A stretch of DNA of 64,000 nt from JAMOQA01 sp964420365 (GTDB lineage: Bacteria > Acidobacteriota > Polarisedimenticolia > J045): the NCBI GenBank assembly GCA_964420365.1, contig CAYQTA010000114.1, positions 1 to 64,000 on the forward strand. The letters run 5' to 3'. A program made the position numbers and the translations under genes. Position 1 is the first letter of the stretch. Each line of letters begins with the position of its first letter. Shown here one piece after another: positions 1 through 6,963 of the stretch. The notes under the pieces were generated by a model. The model saw only the letters and a list, made by a program, of their open reading frames with translations. It ran no database searches and was not told where the DNA came from.

Positions 1-1
1 C

Positions 2-145
2 GCCCGGCTGAAGAAGGTCGGGACGTACGCCCGGCAGGAGCTCGAGGAACGGCTCGGGCGCAAGGTGTTCCTCGAGCTGTGGGTCAAGGTGAAGCCGGAC
101 TGGCGGGACAGGACCGGCGTCCTCCGCGAGCTCGGCCTCTATTGA
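2..145 (+). CDS. era: GTPase Era, C-terminal fragment (5' end outside window)
   Basis: Only the last 47 residues are present. They read as the end of the KH domain of Era, the GTPase that binds 16S rRNA and helps mature the 30S subunit. The sequence runs from an ARxELEERLG helix through VFLELWVKVKPDW to a terminal LRELGLY, which matches the Era ending of a KV.LDL.VKV..DWR block followed by LR.LGY/F. The GTPase domain lies upstream of the window. The gene is followed by a GC hairpin and a tRNA on the other strand. The assignment rests on a short but characteristic tail. Confidence 0.85.
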   Translation, partial: ARLKKVGTYARQELEERLGRKVFLELWVKVKPDWRDRTGVLRELGLY

Positions 146-172
146 GTGAGCCCGGGGGACCCGGCTAACCGA

Positions 173-202
173 CCCCGCGCCCGTGGCGGGGCGGGCGCGG
201 GG
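173..202. terminator. GC hairpin between era and tRNA-Pro
   Basis: A perfect 10-bp stem (CCCCGCGCCC at 173-182 with GGGCGCGGGG at 193-202) closes a 10-nt loop. It lies between the end of era on the plus strand and the 3' end of tRNA-Pro on the minus strand, so it could end both transcripts. There is no clear U-run, so the call rests on position and stem strength. Confidence 0.45.
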
Positions 203-211
203 GTCCGCGGA

Positions 212-288
212 TGGTCGGGGCGGCCGGATTTGAACCGGCGACCACTCGCACCCCAAGCGAGTGCGCTACCAGGCTGCGCCACGCCCCG
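212..288 (-). tRNA. tRNA-Pro (anticodon GGG)
   Basis: Read on the minus strand, 77 nt fold into a full cloverleaf. The acceptor stem is CGGGGCG paired with CGCCCCG, with discriminator A and an encoded CCA end. The D arm is GCGC-AGCCTGGTA-GCGC. The anticodon arm is CTCGC-TTGGGGT-GCGAG, giving anticodon GGG. The variable loop is 5 nt. The T arm is GCCGG-TTCAAAT-CCGGC. The C1-G72 start is typical of bacterial tRNA-Pro. It decodes CCC/CCU. Confidence 0.97.
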
Positions 289-328
289 ACCGGGGACTTC
301 CGCCGCCTCCGACGGCGACGGAGGCCGC

Positions 329-356
329 ATTCTAGCACCCGCCCCCCGGCGGGCAA
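329..356 (-). promoter_or_regulatory. Putative sigma70 promoter of tRNA-Pro
   Basis: On the minus strand, TTGCCC (351-356) lies 16 nt upstream of TAGAAT (329-334). That places a start near 322, about 34 nt before the mature tRNA 5' end at 288. The -10 box stands out in very GC-rich surroundings. Confidence 0.5.
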
Positions 357-422
357 CCGCGGGGGGCTTCCTGCCCGGCGCGAGGGATCGGCCCGGGGAT
401 GCCCGGGGGATCGGCGGGGTGG

Positions 423-428
423 TAGAGT
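423..428 (+). promoter_or_regulatory. -10-like box upstream of the GWxTD gene
   Basis: TAGAGT lies 53 nt before the ATG at 482, with a weak TGCCCG at the -35 distance. It would give a leader of about 45 nt containing the GGAG ribosome binding site. Support is modest. Confidence 0.3.
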
Positions 429-481
429 ACGGGCCCCGCCCGCCGGGTGGAGCCGGCGGCGCCGCCCGGAGTGAGGTTCGC

Positions 482-1999
482 ATGAAGATCGTCCGTGCCC
501 TCGTCCCGTTCCTCGTCCTGCTGCTGGCGGTCCCGGCCCTCGTTCTCGCGGAGGAGCCGGCGACGGCCGCCGCGAACGACGCCGGCACCGGCGGGTTCGC
601 CCGCTGGACCCAGCGCCAGACGTGGGATCGCCCGGTGCTCGGGTTCACCCGGGGCCCGGTGGCGCTGCTGCTCCTGGCGCCGGACGAAATCGTGGCCTAC
701 GAGGAACTGGCGACCGAGCGGGAGAGGAAGATCTTCATCGAGAAGTTCTGGTTCGCGGCTGCCCGGAACTGCCCCGAAGGCTCGAACCCGGTGCGCGACG
801 AGTTCTGGAACCGGGTCGAGGATGCCCTGCGGGCGTACGAGGGAGAGGGGATCCCCGGGTGGGCGACGGTGCGGGGGAAGTTCCACGTCCTGCTCGGCCC
901 CCCGGAGAGGGTCGTCAAGGCCCGGGTGAAGCGGGCGGAGATCGAAGAGCCCGCCGAGGTCTGGGTCTACCCGGGGGAAGGGACCCTCGGTGGCGTGCGG
1001 ACCCTGGCGTTCTTCCAGGATGGTTACCGCTGGGTCTTTGCGGGGAAGGACGTTCCCGTGCCGGCGGAGGAGGGAGAGCTGCTCGACCTCTCGCCGGAGG
1101 ACCCGGCCCCGCTGCTCACGTCCCTTGCGCGGTCGTTCCGGGAACGGGGATGCGAGCTGACGCCCGAGCAGCGCGCGGAGCTGGCGAAGGTCGCGTGGCG
1201 AAAGTTCCTCTGGCAGGCCTGCGAGAAGGTCCTCGCCGGGGAGGAGCCGGGCGAGGGCGCCGGGTGGCGGGCAAGGATCTTCTACTTCCCGGCCGCCGGG
1301 GAGGGGACCTTCGCGATGGTGACGTTCTTCATGGAGGAGCGGCCGCCGGAGGGGGCCCGCCTCGTGGCGCTGATGCGGCCCGAGGACGGGGCGCCGGACG
1401 AGGCCCGGGCCCTGGGCACGGACGAGTTCCCGTTCGAGTTCAGGAAGGTCGGGGACACGTGGGTCGCCCAGGCCGCCCGGACGTTGCCGCCGGGCCGGTA
1501 CGCCCTTGCGGGGGGCTGGACGGATTCCGAGGGGAACAGCCGGCTGGGGTTCGCCGGGGAACAGATCGTCGCGCGGATGGGCGGGGATACGTTCCGGCTT
1601 TCGAGCGTCGTCGTGGCGGCGAAGGTGGCCCGGGTCGAGGAGGGCGAGCCGTTCGGTCCGTTCCGGGTCAGCGGGATGGAGGTCGTCCCGCGGCCCGACG
1701 AGATCCTCCACCGTGGAGACGAGTTCGCCATGTTCTACGAGGTGCTCGGTGCCGGGAAGAAGGAGGACGGCACCCTGGACCTGGCGATCTCCTACGAGAT
1801 CCAGTACCGGCACCCGAAGCGGGGCTGGGTCAGGGCGGGCCGGCAGGCGGGCCGGAAGACCCAGCCGGTCCAGGCCTGGTTCCTGAAGATCGCGGACGTC
1901 TACCCGCTGACGGACTACAAGGTCGTCGTCACGGTGAAGGACAACGTCGGTGGCGGCACGGTGACCAAGGAGATTCCTTTCCGGGTCGCCAAGGAGTAG
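482..1999 (+). CDS. Secreted GWxTD-domain protein
   Basis: A 505-residue protein with a Sec signal peptide (MKIVRALVPFLVLLLAVPALVLA, with likely cleavage after residue 23). Residues 45-145 fit the GWxTD domain. A helical IFIEKFW segment is followed by a DEFWNRV helix and a GWATVRGKFHVLLGPPE stretch (126-142) that corresponds to the family GWxTDRG..Y..YGPPD signature, with T-V in place of T-D. The remaining ~350 residues look like beta-rich surface-protein modules. The family is common in Acidobacteriota, Bacteroidota and relatives, and its function is unknown. The ATG at 482 was chosen because GGAG lies 9 nt upstream and the signal peptide starts there; longer upstream readings run through the tRNA. 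Confidence 0.8.
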   Translation: MKIVRALVPFLVLLLAVPALVLAEEPATAAANDAGTGGFARWTQRQTWDRPVLGFTRGPVALLLLAPDEIVAYEELATERERKIFIEKFWFAAARNCPEGSNPVRDEFWNRVEDALRAYEGEGIPGWATVRGKFHVLLGPPERVVKARVKRAEIEEPAEVWVYPGEGTLGGVRTLAFFQDGYRWVFAGKDVPVPAEEGELLDLSPEDPAPLLTSLARSFRERGCELTPEQRAELAKVAWRKFLWQACEKVLAGEEPGEGAGWRARIFYFPAAGEGTFAMVTFFMEERPPEGARLVALMRPEDGAPDEARALGTDEFPFEFRKVGDTWVAQAARTLPPGRYALAGGWTDSEGNSRLGFAGEQIVARMGGDTFRLSSVVVAAKVARVEEGEPFGPFRVSGMEVVPRPDEILHRGDEFAMFYEVLGAGKKEDGTLDLAISYEIQYRHPKRGWVRAGRQAGRKTQPVQAWFLKIADVYPLTDYKVVVTVKDNVGGGTVTKEIPFRVAKE

Positions 2000-2084
2000 G
2001 CGGGTCCGCGCGGCTGGCGGGACGGGCGGCCCGGGGGCATCATGCTGGCCGCGCGCCCGGATCGCCGGGCGGAAGGAGCGAGCG

Positions 2085-2354
2085 ATGGCCGCGAGCGAGA
2101 ACGCCTGGACCTGCCGTCGATGCGGGCAGGTCGATGCTCCCCGGCTCGACTACGAGCCCTGGCCGGGCGACCTGGGGCGCGAGGTCCGGGAGACGGTCTG
2201 CGCGTCGTGCTGGAACGAGTGGATGATGATCCAGACCCGGATCCTCAACGAGTACCGGGTCAACGTCCTCCACCCGGATCACGTCCGGGCGGTGCGGGAG
2301 CAGATGTGCCGTTTCTTCGAGCTGCCGGTCGGGGACAAGTCCAGCGAGCAGTAG
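2085..2354 (+). CDS. YggX-like Fe(2+)-trafficking protein with two CxxC pairs
   Basis: An 89-residue protein. Residues 23-78 match the YggX fold: the PGDLGREV segment, the WNEWMMIQTRILNEYRVN helix and the VREQMCRFF helix are family landmarks. YggX proteins protect Fe-S clusters against oxidative damage and are thought to handle labile iron. This copy adds CxxC at 10-13 and CxxC at 39-42, which could bind zinc or iron; enterobacterial YggX lacks this pattern. A strong ribosome binding site (GGAAGGAG) precedes the ATG. The gene sits 85 nt after the GWxTD gene in the same direction. Confidence 0.75.
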   Translation: MAASENAWTCRRCGQVDAPRLDYEPWPGDLGREVRETVCASCWNEWMMIQTRILNEYRVNVLHPDHVRAVREQMCRFFELPVGDKSSEQ

Positions 2355-2432
2355 GTTGCGGATGCGCACGGCGCAATTTGTGCGGTGAATATGCAGCACC
2401 CGCTCCCGCCCCGGACGGTGGCACCCGGTCAT

Positions 2433-2446
2433 TGACGGTATCGTCA
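2433..2446. repeat. Inverted repeat TGACG-GTAT-CGTCA upstream of ispH
   Basis: A perfect 5+5 bp inverted repeat lies in the 288-nt gap between the YggX gene and ispH, next to the least GC-rich patch of this gap (about 2,375-2,395). It is operator-like in form and position. No coding region is supported in the gap, and no convincing promoter pair was found. Confidence 0.35.
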
Positions 2447-2642
2447 GGGTCAAGATCCTCCTGACCGGGAGATGGAGCCGGCGGGTTTTCCTCCCCCCAG
2501 CCCGTCGGTACCCACTCCCAAACGTGACCCACCGTTTCGTGGCATCCGGCCCCCCGGCGCGTCCCTCCCCCCCACGAGCGCCGGGGGGCCAATCTTTTCC
2601 GGCAGGTTGGCGGTGACACCCCTCCCGGGGCAGGATGGGCCC

Positions 2643-3851
2643 ATGGGCGAGGAGAAGCTGTATCGCAGGGGGTTCGGTCTCCGGAAGGAGGTCTCGGGCG
2701 ACCTGGCGCGGGACTGGGCGTCCCCGCTCGTCGAGCGCGCACGGCAGGGAGGTGGCGTCCTGCGGTGGCCCGGGCTCACCGTACGCCTCGCGAAGGAGTT
2801 CGGCTTCTGCGTCGGGGTGGAGCGGGCGATCGACTACGCCTACGAGGCGCGGCGACGCTTCCCGGACCGGCGTCTCTTCCTCACGGGGGAGATCATCCAC
2901 AATCCGAAGGTCAACCGGCGGCTGAGGGAGCTGGGCGTGGAGTTCCTCGACGGGAGCTACGGGTCGAGCCTCGGCTGGGACGACCTCCGGCCCGACGACG
3001 TCGTCCTGGTGCCGGCGTTCGGGTTGCCGGTCGACCAGATGCAACGGCTGCGGGCGATCGGGTGCGTCCTGGTCGACACGACGTGCGGGTCGGTGCTCAA
3101 CGTCTGGCGGAACGTGGAGCGGTACGCCCGGGACGGGTTCACGTGCCTGATCCACGGCAAGTGGAACCACGAGGAGACCCGGGCCACGGCCAGCCGCGCG
3201 CTGATCCACCCCGGAGGCCGTTACCTCGTGGTGCGGGACCTGGACGAGGCGGACATCGTGGCCCGTTTCATCGAGGAGGGCGGGGACCCGGGGGAGTTCC
3301 TCGCCCGGTTCGTCCGGGCGTGTTCCACCGGTTTCGATCCCCGCCACGACCTCGGCCGCATCGGCATGGCCAACCAGACGACGATGCTGATGTCCGAGTC
3401 GCTCCGGATCCAGGAACGGGTCCGCGCCGCGCTGGCCCGGCGCTACGGGGAGGAGGAACTGCCCCGGCGCTTCCGGGCCTTCGACACGATCTGCTCCGCC
3501 ACCGAGGACCGGCAACAGGCGGTCCTGCGGATGATCGCCGAACCGCTGGACCTGGCCCTGGTGATCGGGGGATTCAACTCGTCGAACACGGGGCACCTGG
3601 CCCGGCTGTGCGCGGAAAGGGTCCCGACGTGGCACGTGGAGGGCGCCTGGGACCTCCTCGACGATCGGAGGATCCGGCACAAGCCGGTCGGGGCCCGGGA
3701 GCCGGCCATCGGCGAGGGGTGGCTGCCCGCGGGGAAGCTGCGGGTCGGGATGACCGCGGGCGCCTCGACGCCCGACCGGGACGTCGAGCTGGTCCTCCGC
3801 CGGTTGCTCGAGCTGCGGGGGATCGACCCGGACGCCCCGCCCCGCGGCTGA
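2643..3851 (+). CDS. ispH: 4-hydroxy-3-methylbut-2-enyl diphosphate reductase, cyanobacterial/plant-type
   Basis: IspH catalyses the last step of the MEP isoprenoid pathway, reducing HMBPP to IPP and DMAPP with a [4Fe-4S] cluster. The protein has 402 residues, against about 310 in E. coli, and matches the long form of cyanobacteria and plastids, including the N-terminal YRRGFGLRKEV lead. Cluster cysteines are C56 (FGFCVGVERA), C148 (DTTCGSV) and C284 (DTICSATEDRQ). HGKWNHEE (171-178), FNSSNT and a C-terminal GASTPD are also conserved. DTTCGS departs from the usual DTTCPW. The ATG at 2643 was chosen on homology to the long form, with AGGA upstream. The gene ends flush against the convergent FTCD gene. 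Confidence 0.93.
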   Translation: MGEEKLYRRGFGLRKEVSGDLARDWASPLVERARQGGGVLRWPGLTVRLAKEFGFCVGVERAIDYAYEARRRFPDRRLFLTGEIIHNPKVNRRLRELGVEFLDGSYGSSLGWDDLRPDDVVLVPAFGLPVDQMQRLRAIGCVLVDTTCGSVLNVWRNVERYARDGFTCLIHGKWNHEETRATASRALIHPGGRYLVVRDLDEADIVARFIEEGGDPGEFLARFVRACSTGFDPRHDLGRIGMANQTTMLMSESLRIQERVRAALARRYGEEELPRRFRAFDTICSATEDRQQAVLRMIAEPLDLALVIGGFNSSNTGHLARLCAERVPTWHVEGAWDLLDDRRIRHKPVGAREPAIGEGWLPAGKLRVGMTAGASTPDRDVELVLRRLLELRGIDPDAPPRG

Positions 3852-5549
3852 TCAGCGGTTGTCGTTCTCCTGGGCCGTGAGCTTCCGGTCGACCCGGGCG
3901 AGGGCCTCCTCGGCCGCCGCCCGGGTCCGCTCCAGCAGCTCGACCAGCCGTTCCCGGTAGCGCGCGCGCTCCTTGTCGTCCGGTAGTCCCGGCAGGTTGA
4001 TCCGAACGTTGAGGCCCGCTCCCTCCGCCGCCGCGCGGGCGCACCAGGCGGCGACTCCCGCGTCTGAGGCGGCCGCATCCATGCCGGTCTCCGCGATCTC
4101 GCGGGCGAGGTCGGCGACCTCGGCGGCCGCCTCGACCACCGAGAGAGGCACCTCGATGCCACCGCGGGTGGCCTCGAGGATGGCCGCCTCCCGGGCCGCC
4201 TTCTGCTCCTCCGTCTTCCGCGGCATCCGGCGCGCGGCGACCATCGCCTCGAAGGCCTCGGTGTCCCGGTCCACCGCGCGGGCCAGCCGATCCTTCAGCT
4301 CCTGGGCCCGGCGACCCAGCTCGACGAGACGCTCCCCCTTCGGGGCGTCGCCCTTGAGGGATCCATGGGTGAGGGCGGCGACCATCGACGCGAGCGCGGC
4401 ACCGAGGGAGCCGAGGTAGGCGGCGACAGAACCGCCGCCGGGGGCGGGCGTCGCCCGGGAGAGCTCGTCGACGAAGCCGAGGAGGCTCAGTGCCCGCAGG
4501 CCGGTCTCGCGAGGGAAGAGCCGGTAGTCGATGATCGCCTGCTCCGGCTCGAACGGCTTGACGTCGTCCAGCCCGAGGCTGGTCCGCGCCGCCGCGACCA
4601 GGTCGGGTTCCGGGACCGCGGGGGTCTTGCCCTGGGCCGCCAGGTAGTGCTCTCCCGCCATGCGGATCGCCTCGAGGGGGACGAGACCGACGATCTCCGA
4701 GCCGGTCACGCGCAGGCCGCGCTCCCGGGCCTCGTCCCGGATGGTGTCGAAGGCGACGTGGGGAGGCGTCACGTGGTAGTCGGTCAGGTTGATCGAGACC
4801 TGGGCACGGCCGAATTCCGGGATGAACCAGCCGACCGCCCGCACGTTGCGCAGCTTGCCCGGCTTGCGGAGCCTGTTGCCCTGCTCGTCCCGGAGGATCC
4901 TGCCGTCCGGTCCCCGGGCGAAGCGCCCCTGCTCCCGGATGTCGAGGGCGATGTCGTGGGCCAGCTTCCGGTCGTTCGTGTTCAGGTCGACGTTGTAGGC
5001 GATCAGGAAGGGGCGCGCCCCGACCGCCGTGGCCCCCGTCTTCGGGTTGAACTCGGCGGGGCCGTAGTCGGGACGCCAGTCCGGGTCGGCCAGCTTCGCG
5101 GGCAGACCCTCGTACTCTCCCTTGCGCACGTCGGCGAGGGAACGCCGTTCCGGCCGGGTGGCGGCGCGCTCGTAGAGGTAGACCGGGATTCCGAGTTCCT
5201 CGCCGAGTCGCTTCCCGACCCGGTGCGCGAGCTCCACGCAATCGTCCATCGTCGCGCCGCCTCCCACCGGGACGAACGGCATCACGTCGACCGCTCCCAT
5301 CCGGGCGTGGGCGCCCTTGTGGTGGCGCATGTCGATCAGCTCGGTGGCGACCTTCGCGAAGCGGAACGCCGCCTCGGCGAGGGCGTCGGGCGGCCCGACG
5401 AAGGTGAAGACCGTGCGGTTCGTCTCGGCACCGGGATCGACATCGAGAAGCTCGACCCCGTCGACCGACCGGACGGCCTCCGCGATGCGGTCGAGGACCT
5501 TCCGGTCCCGGCCCTCGGATACGTTCGGCACGCACTCGATGATCTTCAT
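3852..5549 (-). CDS. Bifunctional glutamate formimidoyltransferase / formimidoyltetrahydrofolate cyclodeaminase
   Basis: A 565-residue FTCD fusion. Residues 1-300 form the formiminotransferase, starting MKIIECVPNVSEG, with the HHKGAHARMGAVDV block in which H81 aligns with the catalytic His. Residues 360-555 form the cyclodeaminase, with a TPAPGGGSVAAYLG signature. The enzyme moves the formimino group from formiminoglutamate to tetrahydrofolate and then releases ammonia to give 5,10-methenyl-THF, the last step of histidine breakdown. No hut genes are nearby. In vertebrates the two activities are fused, and fused bacterial versions exist. It is followed on the same strand by an oxidoreductase reading from 6548. 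Confidence 0.93.
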   Translation of the reverse strand: MKIIECVPNVSEGRDRKVLDRIAEAVRSVDGVELLDVDPGAETNRTVFTFVGPPDALAEAAFRFAKVATELIDMRHHKGAHARMGAVDVMPFVPVGGGATMDDCVELAHRVGKRLGEELGIPVYLYERAATRPERRSLADVRKGEYEGLPAKLADPDWRPDYGPAEFNPKTGATAVGARPFLIAYNVDLNTNDRKLAHDIALDIREQGRFARGPDGRILRDEQGNRLRKPGKLRNVRAVGWFIPEFGRAQVSINLTDYHVTPPHVAFDTIRDEARERGLRVTGSEIVGLVPLEAIRMAGEHYLAAQGKTPAVPEPDLVAAARTSLGLDDVKPFEPEQAIIDYRLFPRETGLRALSLLGFVDELSRATPAPGGGSVAAYLGSLGAALASMVAALTHGSLKGDAPKGERLVELGRRAQELKDRLARAVDRDTEAFEAMVAARRMPRKTEEQKAAREAAILEATRGGIEVPLSVVEAAAEVADLAREIAETGMDAAASDAGVAAWCARAAAEGAGLNVRINLPGLPDDKERARYRERLVELLERTRAAAEEALARVDRKLTAQENDNR

Positions 5550-5591
5550 CGCGTCGCTCTCCGTGCGGGGCGGGGGGCTGCCCCGGGAAGT

Positions 5592-6548
5592 TCAGGCGGG
5601 GCTCGCCGACCGGCGGAGCAGGTCGACCCCTTCCACGGCGGCGAGCCCCTCCTCCAGCGGAACGGGCACCGGCCGGTCCTCGAGGATCGCGTCGGTGAAG
5701 GCCCGCAACACCTCGCGGACGGTGGGGACCGGGGGCTCGACGGGAAGCGGGCGGTACATCCGCCCCCTGATCTCCCCGAGCTGGCCGTGGACGTGGTCGG
5801 CGACGAGCTGGCCGTGCTCGCCGCACAGCTCGATGCGGCCGCTGCGGCCGCCGGTGGCGCGGGAGTTGTCCAGGGTGGCGAGGATCGAGCCGGGCTCGAC
5901 GACCAGGACGGCGGCGAACAGGTCCTCGACCCGCGAGGTGACGACGCGGCGGGTCAGGGCGATGGCGCGGGTGACCCTGCCCCCGGTCAGGTGGTGGAGC
6001 AGGTCGATGCCATGGACCCCGGTGTTCAGCACCAGGCCACCGTGTTCCGGGTCGTCCAGCCAGGGCCGACCGCTCGGTTCGAATCGCTGGTTGATCGCGA
6101 CGAGGTGGAGCCGGCCGAGGGCGGGGACCAGCTCCCGGAGCGCCCGGACCACGCTGTTGAAGCGCAGGGTCTGGGCCACCATCGCCGGGATCCCGGTGCG
6201 TCGGGCGAGTTCCAGCGCGGCCCGGCCCCGGTCCGCGTCGGGCGCGAGCGGCTTCTCGACCAGCACCGGCTTGCCGACGGCGGCCGCCGCCTCGACGGCT
6301 GCCGGGTGAAGCCCCGGGGGCAGGACGGCGACGATCACGTCGACGGCCGGATCCGCCGCGAGCTCCCCGAGCTCCCGGTGGAACCGGAGACCGCGGGAGT
6401 CGGCCCAGGCGCGCCCGGCCGTCTCGTCGCGGCGAGAGACGGCGACCAGCCGAGCCCGGGGAACGTCCCCGGCGAGGAGGTGCCGCGCGTACCGGATGCC
6501 GTGCTGGCCGAGACCGGCCAGCCCGATGCCGAGCGTCGTCCCGGGCAT
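5592..6548 (-). CDS. Gfo/Idh/MocA-family NAD(P)-dependent oxidoreductase
   Basis: A 318-residue two-domain dehydrogenase. The N-terminal Rossmann fold begins GIGLAGLGQHG, and VLVEKPLAPD carries the family EKP lysine that takes part in catalysis. The C-terminal domain has HGGLVLNTGVHGIDLLHHL, where GxHxxD/H residues usually bind substrate. Members act on sugars, inositols or related polyols; the substrate cannot be read from sequence. The ATG at 6548 is preferred to a GTG six codons upstream because GGGGAG sits 6 nt before it. It lies 42 nt upstream of FTCD and may be cotranscribed with it, without an obvious functional link. Confidence 0.85.
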   Translation of the reverse strand: MPGTTLGIGLAGLGQHGIRYARHLLAGDVPRARLVAVSRRDETAGRAWADSRGLRFHRELGELAADPAVDVIVAVLPPGLHPAAVEAAAAVGKPVLVEKPLAPDADRGRAALELARRTGIPAMVAQTLRFNSVVRALRELVPALGRLHLVAINQRFEPSGRPWLDDPEHGGLVLNTGVHGIDLLHHLTGGRVTRAIALTRRVVTSRVEDLFAAVLVVEPGSILATLDNSRATGGRSGRIELCGEHGQLVADHVHGQLGEIRGRMYRPLPVEPPVPTVREVLRAFTDAILEDRPVPVPLEEGLAAVEGVDLLRRSASPA

Positions 6549-6615
6549 GATCGTCTCCCCGTTCACGGGCCGGAAACGACCCGGGCGGGAAGGGTATCAC
6601 GCGTTCCGCGGGGGA

Positions 6616-6963
6616 TCAGGTGCCGTAGATCAGGGTGCGGATGCGCTGGACCGCCTCCGCGGGCGGCACCATGAAGTGGAAACCGATCCGCACCGGGGGC
6701 GAGCCGCTCGGGCTCCTCTCCTGGCGGGTGGCCAGCGCCTCCAGCTCGAGGGGGGGCTGCCCGTCCGGCAGGTGCAGGCGTACCCGGAGCAGCATGCCGA
6801 GGGGGATCTCCGCCGGCAGCGAGACGAGGGTCCCGCTGACGGAGAGGTTGATCGTCTGGCCCCGGAGCACGTTGCCGCCGGCCGCCTCGACCTCGACGGG
6901 GCAGCGGAGGGGAATCCGCTCCCCCTTGCGGCGCTCGATCGGAACGGTACGGATCTCAGCCAT
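6616..6963 (-). CDS. PilZ-domain protein (probable c-di-GMP binding)
   Basis: A single-domain PilZ protein of 115 residues. Both parts of the c-di-GMP binding signature are intact: RxxxR at R12-R16 (RRKGER) and N-L-S-V-S-G at 39-44, the [D/N]xSxxG motif. PilZ proteins change partner behaviour on c-di-GMP binding, often in motility or secretion. The start ATGG overlaps the stop of the upstream TGPV-repeat gene by 8 nt (ATGGCTGA), so the two are likely translationally coupled. The gene is third in an operon headed by a pseudopilin. Confidence 0.88.
   Translation of the reverse strand: MAEIRTVPIERRKGERIPLRCPVEVEAAGGNVLRGQTINLSVSGTLVSLPAEIPLGMLLRVRLHLPDGQPPLELEALATRQERSPSGSPPVRIGFHFMVPPAEAVQRIRTLIYGT

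Noticed and set aside
139..648. Minus-strand open frame encoding a VAQPGSALAWGASGRRFKSGRPD-type peptide
   Set aside because: This is the well-known spurious translation of a tRNA gene; the DNA folds as tRNA-Pro(GGG).
2415..2440. Possible sigma54 promoter (TGGCAC near 2419)
   Set aside because: The GG and downstream GC elements are not at the required spacing.
6549..6566. GTG start six codons upstream of the Gfo/Idh/MocA gene
   Set aside because: The GGGGAG ribosome binding site lies inside those codons and points to the ATG at 6548.
3574..6600. 1008-codon minus-strand open frame
   Set aside because: It is an out-of-frame shadow of FTCD and the Gfo/Idh/MocA gene, dominated by R, G, P and A with no recognisable motif.
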